The notes beneath the pieces are model-generated. The model did no database searches, had not been told where the DNA came from, and saw nothing but the letters and a program-made list of their open reading frames with translations. From assembly GCA_943735955.1 (NCBI GenBank), contig OX030956.1:13060400-13124399 (forward strand): a stretch of 64,000 nt of DNA, in the 5' to 3' direction. The position numbers and the translations under genes were made by a program. Source of the DNA: Piscicola geometra (lineage: Eukaryota; Annelida; Clitellata; Hirudinida; Piscicolidae). Below, in pieces: positions 1 through 23,476 of the stretch; position 1 is the first letter of the stretch; every line of letters starts with the position of its first letter.

Positions 1-754
1 TGTGAATTATTAGCCCCACCTAACGTTTTATTGTTTTTCTTTTTTCCAACTTTTGTTTCATTTTTGGCTTTTCCACTTAATCTCAGTGGATTCTTTTGGG
101 TTTTGTTTTCTACAAATGAACGTTCACGCTTGTAAGCTTGCGATTCTACTTCAATTCTCAATATTTGAATTTATTAATAACCCTAATCAAAGATTATTGT
201 TTTTTTGTTTTTTGAAAATTTAACAGAACTTAAGTACAACCATTGACATTATATTTTTATATCTAAATTTTTCAAACACGTGATTTTGCTTCGTTTCACA
301 AGTAATTTATATTGCTACTTTTATATTTTATTCACAATTTGACACACTCATTGACATATCATAGACTATGGTAGTTAAAATTAAAATTAACCAAAATCTT
401 ATTTAATCGTGTTGTTCGGCTAATAAAGTTTTACAGTAATAATGTCTCAATTCAGGGAGAAGAGCTCATTGAATATTCATGAAAGAACTTTTCGGGGCTG
501 GAAAATTGACAAGTCCCGCCCCCGAAATTGATTGGCACTTCACTTAATGACGTCACCCATGGCCTTCTGGAATCGATTTGGAATGATGACGAGTCATTCA
601 AGTGGAAACCTTGACGGAAAGATGATGCTGCGTCATAATAAAAATAAAAATAGCATATTAGTTTATGAATTGATCTTTATGATTTTGAATAATAGATTAT
701 AATAAACCTAGAGAAATATCTTTTAATATTTATTTGTAAAAAGTTTCAAAAATG
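1..754. other. Flanking AT-rich non-coding DNA
   Basis: No exon, RNA gene or repeat array could be supported here. The stretch is AT-rich with a slightly GC-richer patch near 500-620. It lies downstream of the GATA gene, beyond the tRNA. Confidence 0.5.
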
Positions 755-825
755 TGCATCAGCCGGGAGTCGAACCCGGATCAATTGCTTGGAAGGCAAC
801 TATGCTACCGTTATACCACTAATGC
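755..825 (-). tRNA. tRNA-Gly (anticodon UCC)
   Basis: On the minus strand the sequence folds as a cloverleaf. The 7-bp acceptor stem pairs GCATTAG with CTGATGC, with one G-U pair. The D arm contains GGTAGC. A 5-bp anticodon stem encloses the loop CTTCCAA, giving anticodon TCC, which reads GGA. The T arm contains GGTTCGA between CCGGG and CCCGG. The discriminator is A at 755. No intron is seen. It resembles animal tRNA-Gly(UCC) genes throughout, so it is probably functional. The internal A and B boxes are its own RNA polymerase III promoter. Confidence 0.95.
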
Positions 826-1742
826 TTAGTTTGGAAATGGTTAACTGGAGTGTGTTACAAAACTCGAGGCCTATGAGGATAATGCTAGAATACATTTTTT
901 TTAATCGAAAAAATTAGTTTTCGGGTTTTTAAATGTGCATGTTATATACAAAAACCTAAAGATGATTTTTGATTTAATTAGAGAACTTAATTAGACATAA
1001 ATAAATGCAGGGATTTGCTGATGTTTGACGTAATTACTTCTTTTTATGAGCATTCGTAGTGGGAGCATGTGTGTTGTTTTTTTAGTTGCATCAGTCAACA
1101 GGGAGCTGTACTTGTTTTGATTTCTTTGATGCTGCCATCACCTCATCAACCTCACAAGCAACCTCCATCACATCCGTTCCCTTCACGCTAGTTATCCCAA
1201 TTATGGTAAATAATCAGGTTTTTTGTTGATAATTTAAAGGATTTATGTAGATTAAAAATGTATTCCATAGTTATTTGTTCTGTATGAAAGAATCGATAAT
1301 AAAATTTATTTTGAACATTTAAAACAACGTTAAAAATTAAGCAATTCTTACAAACACAATACCCTATTAACAAAATGATTTTCAAATAGAAAAATACTGA
1401 ATATGAACTCATAAATCTAAAAAATTTGTTAGAAAACAATAGCAGAAGACAAGGCCATAAAAATATTAAATATTTTGAGTGTGGTGATAGTGATATAATG
1501 CCATAAAAACGTCTGCTTTGCGCTTATTAGGAAAGCCAGCGGGGAGCCTCAGATCATGGATAACACAGTGTCTTAACAGTGTGTTAGCTAGCTGGGGTGG
1601 GTGAATAGCACTTTTAAATGAAAAGTGTTGAAAAAAAGGTTTTGGTTAAAAAATCAGGTTGTTGTAAGCAGGCAAAAGATTTAATCATAGTTATTTGGAA
1701 GAATTGTCTAACTTTCATTACACTGTCACTGCCAACTCAAAA
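826..1742. other. Intergenic, no gene recognised
   Basis: AT-rich DNA between the tRNA and the 3' end of the GATA gene. The open frame near 1188-1439 (-) is low-complexity and shows no family signature or splice context, so it is not called. Confidence 0.5.
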
Positions 1743-1752
1743 TTTATTTATT
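1743..1752 (-). promoter_or_regulatory. Candidate poly(A) signal of the GATA gene
   Basis: Read on the minus strand, two overlapping AATAAA hexamers lie about 30 nt downstream of the GATA stop codon. The short distance implies a very short 3' UTR if they are used. A more distal signal cannot be excluded. Confidence 0.45.
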
Positions 1753-1781
1753 TTCATCGAAATCAGATTTTTTGGAGCATC

Positions 1782-4700
1782 TCAAAAATAGGCTGCATCA
1801 GAGTCGAGACAGTCGTAGTCGCAAAAGGACGGCTGGTAATAGAAAGGATGCGATGTCAGGTGTGAGAGGGGTTGGTTCAATATTTGTAGTTGTTGTGGTT
1901 GTTGTGGATGTTGTGGTTGTTGTGGATGTTGTGGATGTTGTGGTTGTTTTTGTTGTTGTTGTTGTTGTTGTTGTTCCGTGAAAGGTGCGTTTTTAAGGCT
2001 TGGGTGCTGGATATTTCCCGACTGGCAATGCAGCAAAGGCTGTTGTATTTGTTGTTGTTGTTGTTGTTGAAGTGGGTCTATGCATTGTTGAAGTTTGATT
2101 TGTTGCGATTGTTGTTGTCGAAAAATGTGTTGTTGTTGAATGAAGGCATTTTCATAAAACGCTAAATTATTTTTTTGAGAAATATGACTTTTTAAGTTGT
2201 TGTTTTGGTCGTTGTTAAGTGTCTTGGTAGCATTGTTATCGTCGTTGTTGTTGTTGTTAATATTCACTGTAACTCGGTTGTTCAAGGTCATTTCTTCAAG
2301 AGTATTGACCTTCTCATCGTAAAAAAGATCGCTAGAAGAATTCAAATCGCAATTGATGTTGTACGAATAGAAATTGTTGAAGTTGTTGTTAATGATTATG
2401 TTGTTCTTGGCGGGTTTACTGGTGTTTCTCTTGATGGGTTTAGTCGTCATCTTTCGATTCCTCGTTTGAATGCTTTCTTTTTTCATGGTCAATGGCCGAT
2501 TCACCTGCGAAAAAATTAATTTTCTAAAAATTAAAAATTAAATTTTTCTACACGCAACACAACTCATAATAATTAAAATTAATTCTTTGTGCCCCACAAA
2601 TCCAACTTAATAACCTCCCAACCAAAACCCTTCTATATTCCTTTCTAACCCTCGCTTCTAACTACCAATACGTTAAACGACGACCACTACACGTGACAGG
2701 GTGACCACTAAAACGACCACCCAAACAACCACCAAAGCCACCTACATTGTGCAGCTTGTAGTAGAGACCACAGGCGTTGCACACAGGCTCCCCCCTGTAG
2801 TTCCTGCGCCACAGGGTGGTCGAGTGGGTGGTGCAGTTGGTGCAGCGGATGCCCACACGCTTGTTTGAAGTCTGCGTGTGTTGAGCGGGTGGAGAAGACA
2901 AATAGTCTTTGATGGGAGGTTGGTAGCTGAGATATGGTCAGTAGTAGGAGGAGTGTTTATGTGTGGATAGGCTGTCATAAACAAGTTTATTAGTAATAAT
3001 TAATTTTCTTCCTAATTATAATAATTAATTTAAGTGTCAATTAGTATAATTTTTTATTTTAAAAAACTTAAATTAATTAAAATAACAATTATTTAAATTA
3101 ACGATTATAATTAATTTAATTAACAGTTATACTTACTTTTCTCGAAAATAAGCAATATTTTTGTTCCAACACCCCACATTAAAACACCACAGCGTCTCAC
3201 TTGCTTCCTTCGTGGCTTGATGAGTGGTCGGTTGTGGCCGTTCATCTTGTGGTAGAGACCACACGCGTTACAGAGGTAGTTACCCGTGACGTCACGTCGC
3301 CATAGGGGTGTGCTGGTTGCCCCGCAGTTGACGCATTCTCGTGTATCTGCGTGGGGGGGGGGGGCGTTGTTGTGGATGGCAATGTTGCGGTTGGTTATTG
3401 TGTGGGGGATGGATGTTGTTGTTGTGTAGATGATGTTGTTGTTGTGTGGTTGATTTTGTTGTTGTGTGGTTGATGTTGTTGTTGTGTGGTTGATTTTGTT
3501 GTTGTGTGGTGGATGTTGTTGTTGTTGTATGGTTGATGTTGGTTATTGTGTGGGGGGATGGATGTTGTTGTTGTTTGGTTGATGTTGTTGTGTGGTTGAT
3601 GTTGTTGTTGTGGTTGGTTATTGGATGTTGTGGTTGGTTATTGGATGTTGTGGTTGGTTATTGGATGTTGTAGTTGGTTATTGGATGTTGTGGTTGGTTA
3701 TTGGATGTTGTGGTTGGTTATTGGATGTTGTGGTTGGTTATTGGATGTTGTGGTTGGTTATTGGATGTTGTGGTTGGCGGTGTTGTTGTTGAGGTTTGTA
3801 GTGATAAACCATGAGATGGAAAGTAAATGGAAGCGATGAGATCGAAGCATATTTATGTATTTTCTTCACTTTTATAGAACTCTATGAATTAGAATATTTA
3901 AACTTTTGGATTAATTTAGGAATTAGTGGATCATGATATTAATAATAACAATAATAATAATCATAATAATAATAATAATAATAATAATAATATTGTTGCT
4001 GTTAGTGATGATGATGATGATGGTCTTGATGATAGTGCTGGGGATGAAGGCAGCGGGGTTCAGGCATTAACAAGGGCATGTTATCATCATCATCAGCATC
4101 ATAATGATCATCAACGCCCTGAAACCTAATGCACAACACCATCTAATTGCCCGGTTTCAAACTTTTTCATTACTTTGATTTTCTTATACTCTAAAGTATC
4201 TGAAATCAAGAAATTCGTCTACATCAAGTAGAAGATTGATAGTTTTTTAAAAACATTAAATGCTTTTTATGGACTGTGAAATGAAGAAAATAAAAATTAG
4301 TTTATTAATTAATTAAATTTCGGCGTAAATTAAAGTCGCCTCAAATTAAAGAGTGGAATTTTAATAGGAATTATTTATTTAATGAGCGTAATCAAGACTG
4401 CGGATGCAGTGTAGTAAACGATGCTAAACAAACATATCTCACACGTGCTTTTAGTACACGCACATACAAGCAAACACACAGAAAAATAGAATAATTGAAT
4501 AAATATACACATGAAATAGAAAAAAAATCATATAAAATATCTAATTAATATACACACGAAGCATAAACATTTATATATAAAACTGTTAAAATGTTGAGTA
4601 ATGCCTGAAACTGGAGTCATAAAAAATCCTTAAAGTTTTATATATAAAAATGTCAGAAAATAAATTCTAATTGATTTAAAACCAAACTTTAAAAATAAAT

Positions 4701-5865
4701 CAATCATTTTTAAATGCTTGTAAAGTTTAAAAACATGATGTTGGTGTAATTTTAGATGGAACATAAGACCCTATGAAAATAAAGAAAGTACGATTGAGGT
4801 GTTGAGTTACGGAAACGACGAGGCTGATGATGGCGATGATAATTGGCATGGAGATTACGAACAAGAAGATAATATTCTTAACATTTAATTAATTACTTTA
4901 CCCCCTAAAACCCATAAAAAACATTTAAAGTCCGTTCCAACCCAAGAAAGAACCCGTAAATGTAGTACCAAAATTAAATTGAAAAATGCGTTGTCATTAT
5001 TCGCTGGAAGTGGGAATGTAATGAAGTTCGCGTCGTCTAATTAAGCAGTAATTGTTATCAGCATCAGGTCGAACCAGCTGGTAAGATGGGGAAGAGACGA
5101 GCATGATGACATATATTTAGTTAACTTTTAATTTAGTAAAATTAAATAATATCTAGGTGACTGATTGTAATACAGTCTTGTTAATGGAGGATTTGAGAAG
5201 GAGAAAATTAAAGACTGCATCAAAACATGTAGCTGGAGAGGAGATAGGGGAGCCGTCAAAAGGAAGTCTCGTGAACAGAAATGACAAGAACATATTCTAA
5301 CTTTATCTTTACAATCCTCTATTGACAGGGTACAGAAAGAGTTTAGATTCACGTTAAATACCACAAATAAAACTGGTTTGATTCTCAAACAAACAATTCA
5401 ACGCTAATCCCAAAGAATATACAAACCTGGGCTAGGCAGAGACCTGCCTTTCATGGGGTAAAGAACGTCTAAGCTAGCAGAACTAATTTCAGCATCGTGG
5501 TTCAGTGTTAACTTTGGAGGCTTTTGTGGTCCAAAAAATAAATGTTGTGTTTGTTGGTGTTGTAGATGTTTTGGGTGTTGTGTGTTGCAAGGGGAAGAGT
5601 CTAGTTGCGTGTAGTATTGTTGTTGATTTAGTTGATGGGGGAGAATTCGTTTTTGTGGTTGTTGTTGTTGTTGTTGCTGTTGTATCTCCTGTTCAAGATA
5701 TAAACTCCGTTGGTGTTGTTGTTGGGGAAAGTGACAGTCTTCAACGAAATCGACAAGACGGTGGTGATAATGATATTGGGGTAGTTGTGCATTTTCAAGT
5801 TGGTTGTTTTCATGGAAACGTCTTTGTAAAGAAGAGGTTGTGTTTTCGCTGTTGTAAAAGCCGTA

Positions 5866-5897
<32 letters not shown>

Positions 5898-6033
5898 TGT
5901 CGTTGGTGGGAGTGTTGATCGAGTTGTGATTGTTGTGGTTGCTGGGTGGAGATAGAAGCTGGTATTTGTGCTTATTGTCAGAGGATTGATTGTAATAGGT
6001 GTTATTTGGCGGAAAAGGAATTGCACACTCCAT
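1782..6033 (-). CDS. GATA1/2/3-class zinc-finger transcription factor
   Basis: Two-finger GATA factor that would bind WGATAR sites in the nucleus. Four exons join in frame: 6033-5427, 3346-3201, 2871-2746 and 2504-1782, giving about 533 residues. Exon 1 starts at the first ATG and is N/Q-rich. Its last base plus the first two bases of exon 2 form one codon. The N-finger is C207-x2-C210-x17-C228-x2-C231 with LWRRD and the conserved [10 protein letters not shown] tail. The C-finger is C261-x2-C264-x17-C282-x2-C285, followed across an intron after LHN by [19 protein letters not shown]. Those tails fit GATA1/2/3 rather than GATA4/5/6. The last exon is rich in Gln, Asn and His runs and ends in DAAYF. 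Recognition of the fingers is certain. Assignment of the N-terminal exon rests on phase, orientation and composition. A further 5' exon is possible. Confidence 0.88.
3612..3778. repeat. 20-bp minisatellite in GATA intron 1
   Basis: About eight near-perfect copies of a 20-bp unit, TGGTTGGTTATTGGATGTTG. It is preceded from about 3400 by irregular GTTGTTGTGTGGTTGAT repeats. It lies in the intron between the N-terminal exon and the N-finger exon. Open frames across it are repeat artefacts. Confidence 0.9.
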
Positions 6034-6964
6034 TTTTTTCAATTAAATTGAAAAGTGTTTAAATGAGTAGTTTTTTTAACTCTAAAAATTCTATATTATT
6101 TTTTGCACTGTTTATCAATTCTATCATACTGAAATTCTTTTAAAAGAATGAGACAAAAACAGTTTAACAGAACTGAAAAGTCAATTAAAAAATATTTATT
6201 TGATTATAAATTCACAAATCTCATCTGCCTAAAATTGGGAGAAGCCCATGTAATGAAAACTCAGATCAGAAAAGTAAGTTGAACCAATTATCTGAATAAA
6301 TGGTGTGGTTCTGATGAGATGGCTTGAAAGCACGGATGAGTGGTTGAGTGAGATGTGGTTGGGGAAGATTCAAAACTTTTCCAACCAATCATAGCTCAGG
6401 ATTCTTTTCCATCAATGCAGGGGCGGGTCTAGAGTGGTTCATGAATAATAATAGTTTATTGATAAGAAAAAATACTAAAGAAAGTTTTAATATTTTGATA
6501 ATGAAAGGAATTAATTAATATTTTAATAATAAAATTAATTAATTATTATTTTGATAATTAATTATTATTTTGATAATTAATTTTTTTATTTTGAACTTAA
6601 TTAATAAATATTTTAATGATAAATTAAATAAATTAATAAATATGTTCATCATAAAATAAATAAATTAATAATTATTTTCATCATGAAATAAATTAAATAA
6701 TAATTTCATAATAAAATAAATTAAGTAATAATTGCATTATAAAATAAATTTATTAATATTTTAATAATAACATGAAATTTTAATAGAAAGAGTTTTAAAT
6801 ACAGCCCTTCACTACTTTCGCCTAAGTACACTTTTAAATGTTTAATTTCGTTTAATTACACTCCAAAGAACTAGACTAGTGCAATATTTGAAAATATTAT
6901 TCGATATTTTAGAACATTTGCACTAAAAATATTATTAAAATTTATTTAAGAAGTTTCTAAAACG
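6034..6964. other. Shared 5' region of the GATA and cytospin genes
   Basis: 931 bp separate the two divergent start codons. The interval holds both 5' UTRs or leader introns and any promoters. It contains AT-rich imperfect repeats of TTAATAATTATTTTGATAA type at about 6480-6790. No TATA box or initiator could be assigned with confidence. Confidence 0.5.
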
Positions 6965-17241
<10,277 letters not shown>

Positions 17242-17252
17242 AAACACATGTG

Positions 17253-17500
<248 letters not shown>

Positions 17501-17521
17501 CGTGTGTTTATGATAGTGAGA

Positions 17522-20234
17522 TAAGAGTGAGATGTGTGTGCATAAGAAATAATGGATGTGTGTGTGTGGAGATTCAAATGCATCTTTTCAAGTATAAATT
17601 TATTCTTTCATGTTTTTTTTTCTTGGTTCAAATACCTTTCTGTTTGTCTGTTTAATTATCAAGCCCACACATTAATACTTTGCCAGCCAATTCATTCAAC
17701 CGTATAACACTATTAAATGTGCCAACCAAACAATAGCAGTGCCAACCAAGCAATAGCAGTGCCAACCAAACAACAGCAGTGTCAAAGTGTAGATTTTTTT
17801 CTTATATTATTATATCTTTATTCTTCATCTACATACTCGTTGTCTAGAACATCAATATATTTTATTTATAAAAAATTGTATTTCGTCTATTTAAATTAAT
17901 CCACTTAGTTCAAACCAGGGTATTTCAATTATAATCAAATGTTACCAATTAGTTATTTGTCTTTAGAAATTAATTGGATTCTTAAGCATTCTCACGTTCA
18001 AATGCTCACACCACTTCACCACTCCGATGTATTAGGCCATACTCAATCAATATTCCTCATCTTCATCATCATCATCATCATCAGCATCATCATCATCATA
18101 CTCCCATTTATTTTGATAAATTTTATAAATACTATCAGAAAGAGTTCATAGTATTTTCTTATGTTTCGAAGTATTAGTTTCACTTTACTTTATAAAAATT
18201 ATTTAATTTACTTATTTACTACAAAGTACTTAATATTCACCCTCTCCGAGCAATTCTATTGTGTTTTTGTGCCTCAAAAGGGAGGCTTTGTTGCGAGCTC
18301 AGCAATCAATCACCGCTGTATTTTATAAGTTCTTGGTTCAAATAAGTTTTTGACATTTGATTTCCTTTAGAATTTGAGAAGAATCCGTTAAAATCATTCG
18401 CTGATTGGTATTCAACATTTTCGTGTTATTGAGCCGAGGTCCGTTTTTAACAGAAAAGCAACAGAAAAGTTAACGCTGACAAGTATTAATATTCAAATTC
18501 AAGTCAATACATTACTCCTTCCATCTTCCACCAAACTTCCATACACGGTGTATTGCTAGTGTTCAACTATAAATCCAGGGGGTGTTCATAGCTCGTAGTT
18601 TAAGAATAATTTATTCGTTTTAGTTTCTGAATATTTAATCGAATGTCGTCATTTGAGCTTGTACTTCATCGATTATAATCCACTGCAATACTCTTGGCGT
18701 GTTCGCGATTGGCGATCAAAAAACACTTTGATTTTTATGTTTTCGATAATTTATTCAATAGTTTAGAATGCTTAACAACTTATGATGATCGAAAAGGATT
18801 TTTTCTTTCGAGTATCCGATTGTTGGTAGGCTATGTGGTAGATGATGAATCTCATGAATATAATAGAATCCATTCCTCGCTTCTGTCCTATTTAATTATA
18901 ATTAATAATAATTATAATTAGTAATCAAGATTTATAAGATTGCTTCGTTGTAATACGTGTGCTCTTCAATATGAATGATTCCACTGTAACTTCATGTAAA
19001 TTAGTTTCAAAATGAGCCAATCAAAAATACGCAAGGAGGGTCGGTCTATCTACTTGGTGAGTTAGTGTCGAAGGATGCAGGGGGATTCGCTTTTGAATTT
19101 TGTTGAAAAATTCATTTTGGGACTCTTAAATAAGGAATGGTTCAAGTTTTTGAAACTTTTGAGTTCCTATATGGTGTCAATGTGCCTGCAAGTCTCTTGC
19201 CAAGCCTTGAAATTGAGTTAAGATGTTTAAATTGAATGAATTTTGTTGAAAATTTACAAAATTTAATAGGAAAAGTACAGCAAAATAATTATTAAACTTA
19301 TTTTTAAAATTGGTTTTCAAATGGCATACTATTATTATAATTATTATTATTATTATTATTATTATAACTTTTGAAAGAATCTATTCTGTAACTATTATTA
19401 CTTTCCTTCTCGCAATACTTATATGAAAAATGTTTTAATAAATGTTTCGTGAATCTGTTCTTTAAAAACTTTAAATTTAAATCATAATTTTTATCAAATT
19501 CTTAAAATTTTCAAATAGATTTGGCAATACTTAAAACCTAATAGGTCTTTAGAAAGATATTTTTAAGGCTATAAAGTCTATGATCCATTGATCTTTTATA
19601 TTATTTATAACTTATTTTCAAAATTGGTTTCAAATCGCAGATCATTTTTTTGAAGAATTTTAGGTTTCAAGTGACTCGCCATTATTTAATTTGATGCCAC
19701 GGAAAGTATTAGATGGGGTGGATAGAAAAATATCGATTGATTAAACACACCGAAATTGTGAGAAGATTCAATGTAAATAATACAAAGTCATGAAAATACC
19801 TCTCCTCTAAAAGACTCTTTTAAATATACTTCGCCCTTGTCACTCAAGTTTCATGCATTCCGACAATTTAGGTGTCGATTATCCTCGCTTCTATGCTAAT
19901 TCGTGTCTTATTTACGAGATACATCCCGAATCAGAGCCAAAAATACAATGAAGAATATAATTAACGTGGCGTAAACCCGACTCACAATATACAACATTAA
20001 TGCAACTTCAAGAAGTAAAACCCTGGCTATTCCCCATGTTCAAAATAAATTAATTAATTAAACCAATCAAATAAATTGAGTAATTAAATAATTTGAGTAA
20101 TTATTCAATTAATTAGAAACTTTAATGAGCTCACGTCGATGCACTGAATAAATAATGAGCTTCCCCCTCCGAACACCTGCCTCGTTGTCATGAGAACCTC
20201 TTCAAATGTGCGATAAAAGAGTGTTTGCTTTCTA
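17522..20234. other. Gene-poor intergenic DNA
   Basis: No coding exon or RNA gene could be supported. The stretch is AT-rich, with three near-copies of GCCAACCAAACAATAGCAGT at about 17720-17775, an ATC-rich tract near 18057-18105 and an ATT tract near 19330-19370. Short open frames lack any family signature. Confidence 0.5.
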
Positions 20235-20312
20235 ATTATAATTAGAAATTATATTTATAAATATAAATTATATTTATAAATATAAATTATATTTATAAAT
20301 ATAAATTATATT
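20235..20312. repeat. AT-palindromic tandem repeat
   Basis: Four to five copies of an 18-bp AT-only unit containing TATATTTATAAATATAAA. The unit is close to self-complementary, so the array could form hairpins. Confidence 0.85.
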
Positions 20313-20418
20313 ATTTATAAATTTATTCATTGTATAATTATATAAATTTATAAATCTAGGAATACTTGTTATATATAATAAGTAACATTAATCATTATTA
20401 ACAATTTATTATGTTTAA

Positions 20419-20495
20419 ATCAATCAATCAAATAAATTACTGTAGCGCTCTTTCATCAAATTTAAATTCTGAAAGGCAATGGGCCAAAAACTCAA
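20419..20495 (-). mobile_element. 3' end of a CR1-like LINE (fragment)
   Basis: On the minus strand the sequence reads GAAAGAGCGCTACAGTAATT and ends in a TGATTGATTG tail. Over about 40 bp it matches the end of the copy at 45112-45300 with about five differences. Only the extreme 3' end is recognisable. The 5' limit is uncertain. Confidence 0.6.
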
Positions 20496-20699
20496 GTCAT
20501 TAGTATTATATATAACATATATTAAACACAGATATATATGTATATGGTTGATCTTTTTGAATACATACATACAATGTATGGCATGTTGTTGAGTGTCATA
20601 TAGAACTGCCCTTAGAAAGACGTTGTTGTTTGACGAGTGAGGGGCTATATAGCCTGGTGGTCTGACGATGTCTGCTTAGGTTGCTTCATTTGCCTTCTT

Positions 20700-21290
20700 G
20701 CCCTGTGGAAGTTGTTATTTTTCCAATTAGGTCGTTAAAATTTTAATTTATTGTTGTATATTTTCTAAGTTTAAAAAAGTATCGTTGGAAATAACCGACT
20801 GAATAACAAATAAAAATTAATTCACCAATTTTAACGGTAGTTTTAAAAGTTTTTAAAAACTATCTAAATTTTTGTTTTTCTTTGCAGTTGTCTTCTTAAC
20901 AGTTTTCAGGAGGTAAAAACTAAATCTACGTAGCCTAAGTCATTCAAACTGGTTGCAACCATTTGACAAGAAACTAACCTATACTAAGGTAAAATATTAA
21001 TTCTTTAAAAGAAAGCTTATTTCAGCTTTTTAAAATAAATCTGTGTTCTCAAAATATTTTTCATTTTATGAAGAAATACTAAATGTCATTTAATGACAAA
21101 ATTCAATTCAAAGTTACATTTTAAAACGCCTCAAGCTGTATTTGTAGCATGCAAATTTTCTCTAATTAGAAGCTGCAAATGTTTCATAAGTCCATTGTAT
21201 AATCAGGTTTAATGCGTATATTTTACATAACTCCTTAGTTTCAAGATTCTTTTTGAAATATGAACAATATAGAATAGAAATTCAATTACA
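20700..21290. other. Intergenic, nothing recognised
   Basis: AT-rich sequence with no exon or RNA signature. A GC-richer patch just upstream (about 20640-20700) loosely resembles the body of the SINE at 31141-31295, but too weakly to call. Confidence 0.4.
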
Positions 21291-21300
21291 CGCACGATGA

Positions 21301-21389
21301 AAGTTAGTTAGTGTAACGCCGTTACATCATTACATTGTAACGTCGTTACATCGTTATATTGTAACGCCGTTACATCGTTACATTGTAAG
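21301..21389. repeat. Palindromic GTAACGxCGTTAC tandem repeat
   Basis: Three to four copies of a roughly 24-bp unit containing the near-perfect palindrome GTAACGTCGTTAC or GTAACGCCGTTAC, separated by ATCGTTACATT. Confidence 0.88.
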
Positions 21390-21892
21390 GGTATAATAAA
21401 GTGTTGTAATAGAATTAAACGCGTATACACGTCTGAAACGAGGTCCTAATCTTTTGTTATTCTTTCATTATCACATTTTTCAAAAGCTTTTGACTTTTTG
21501 TATATACCTATTTTATGTCTTGTTGTTGTTGTTGTTGTTTGGGAAAAGAGTCTTTTTGTATATATTTAGATAACTGGCTTAATGGTCTGCATGGTGTGTG
21601 GTGAATGATGCTAAGCGTTTAAAGCACGTACCAACAAATTTATGGCTTTCTTGAAGAATTTTTTTGTTATTTATGCATTATTTATGTATTTTCTACGTGT
21701 TGGGAGCCTATTAAATTAACAAACTGGCACTAAAAGGTATTACATTGTTGGAAAACTTTTTTCTGAATGGGTATTTGGTATTTTTTTGTGAATAAATTGT
21801 TTGAGTCCTTTACAAACACGATCTGCAGGTTCTGTTGACTCATATGGCATCATAATCATGACACTCGAGAATAAGTTCACTCACAGTGGAGT

Positions 21893-22175
21893 AGTTGGAG
21901 GATGAAATGGTGAATGGAGGATGAAAGAATGAATGGAGGATGGAAGGGTGAATGTAGGATGAAAGAATGAATGGATGATTCAAGTTAGTTATCAGATGGA
22001 AAGATGGTACACGAAAGGATTAGATGAATGAATAAATGAGTGGATGGATGGATGAAAAGATGGATGGATGGATGAAAAGATGGATGGATGGATAAGAATT
22101 TGATGGATGAAAATATGAATGAATGAGAATATAGATGGATGAAAAAATGGATGGATGAATGAATGGATGGAAGGA
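21893..22175. repeat. GGATGAAT-type degenerate tandem repeat
   Basis: Degenerate GAATGGAGGATGAAAG and GGATGGATGAAAAGAT units. Minus-strand open frames here (HPSIHSFIH type) are artefacts of the period. Confidence 0.85.
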
Positions 22176-22179
22176 TTTT

Positions 22180-23476
22180 GAAAGACTGGCACTCGAGAGT
22201 ACGGCTTGAATAACATGCAACATGCAAGTCTGACCTAGAAAGCTATTTGAAGAAACATAAAAACGACGATATTTGCCTTTAATGGTGTAATAGGCCATGA
22301 AGACTGCTAGCGTTAGAAGTTATGGAAATGAGAGAAAAGAATTCTTTTTCTTTTTGGTCTTTTTGCCAAAATAATAGTAATCCAAAGTTAATGGTACGGT
22401 CCATTCTAATGGTTGGAAGACGGAACCTGAATGGGTGGCATTGATGGATGGCACACTTAAGGCGTGGTAGTGTGCATGCTGGTACCATTATCTCACTGCA
22501 AATAAATAAACGCCACACAAACAAGCGCAAGTGAGGGGAGAATGCATGAGCAAATAAGACTTAGTGGAGATTTAAGAGAGGGAAAGGATGGATGGCGAAT
22601 GCGAAGATTTAGTGGTTTCATATTTTTGAAATTAATGACAAATACATTTTTAAATTCGCAAAAAATAAATTACAATACAAAGAGCATTATATTATTAAAA
22701 CCACAGAACAATAAGAAGGTAGATTTTAATCACGAGTGAAGATGTATTTATGAGGTATGAAACCAATCAAACACAAAAGCTTATCATTACATTGTTAGTG
22801 TTCCGTATAAAATATAAAACAATTAATCCTTTTTTAAGCTTTAAAAAACCTCCAGTGTACTGAAGATTTAGACGTTGTATTCATGAGTTTTCAGAAATGG
22901 AAATAGAAAAAATTCTTGGAAAATTTTTCTGAAATATTTTTCTTAGGCGCGGGGTTTAATTGCAGGAAATATTTGGGTGCGTCTGAAGGTTGATTAGTCA
23001 TTCAAGCTCGGAGCAGCAAAAATACTTTGCATGATTAAGGCCGTGATGATTAAACAGATGATTATAAAGTAATGATGGATAAAAGTAGGTTATACTTAAT
23101 TAGTTTAACATCGAATAAAATTGGAAAAAAGAGCAGAATATATTGTTTTTTTTTCTTAATTCTATTTATCATAAATATTATAATTAGTAAAAAAAATCTA
23201 GTTTTTATAATTTTTGTAGTTTACCAAAGCTAAAGACCAGTTAGTAAGTTTCATAAGTGATGCAATTTACGACTGGCTGAGTGACGAGAAGCAGAGCTTT
23301 GATTGAGTTCATTTGAATACAACATGAATACTCCTTTTCCAGTTGTTTGTAATTTTCTCCCGCTTCAATGGAAGTGCACTTGGATATTCATAAATAAAAT
23401 AGTTTTGAAAAAACTTTTAAGATTAAATCGCCTTCAAAAAAAAATTGAAAAAAATAAATAAATAATGTATTTTTAG
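22180..23476. other. Intergenic DNA upstream of the 23477 gene
   Basis: No supported exon. Any 5' exon of the following gene would lie here, because its first recognised exon sits directly behind a plausible 3' splice site (TTTTTAG at 23476). Confidence 0.4.

Noticed and set aside
3926..4129. Asn-rich open frame starting MDHDINNN
   Set aside because: AAT repeat within a GATA intron, wrong strand, no splice support.
20575..20700. Possible second copy of the SINE at 31141
   Set aside because: Only short matches (CTTAGGTTGC, CATTTGCC) could be aligned by eye and no A or B box was found. A search is needed before calling it.
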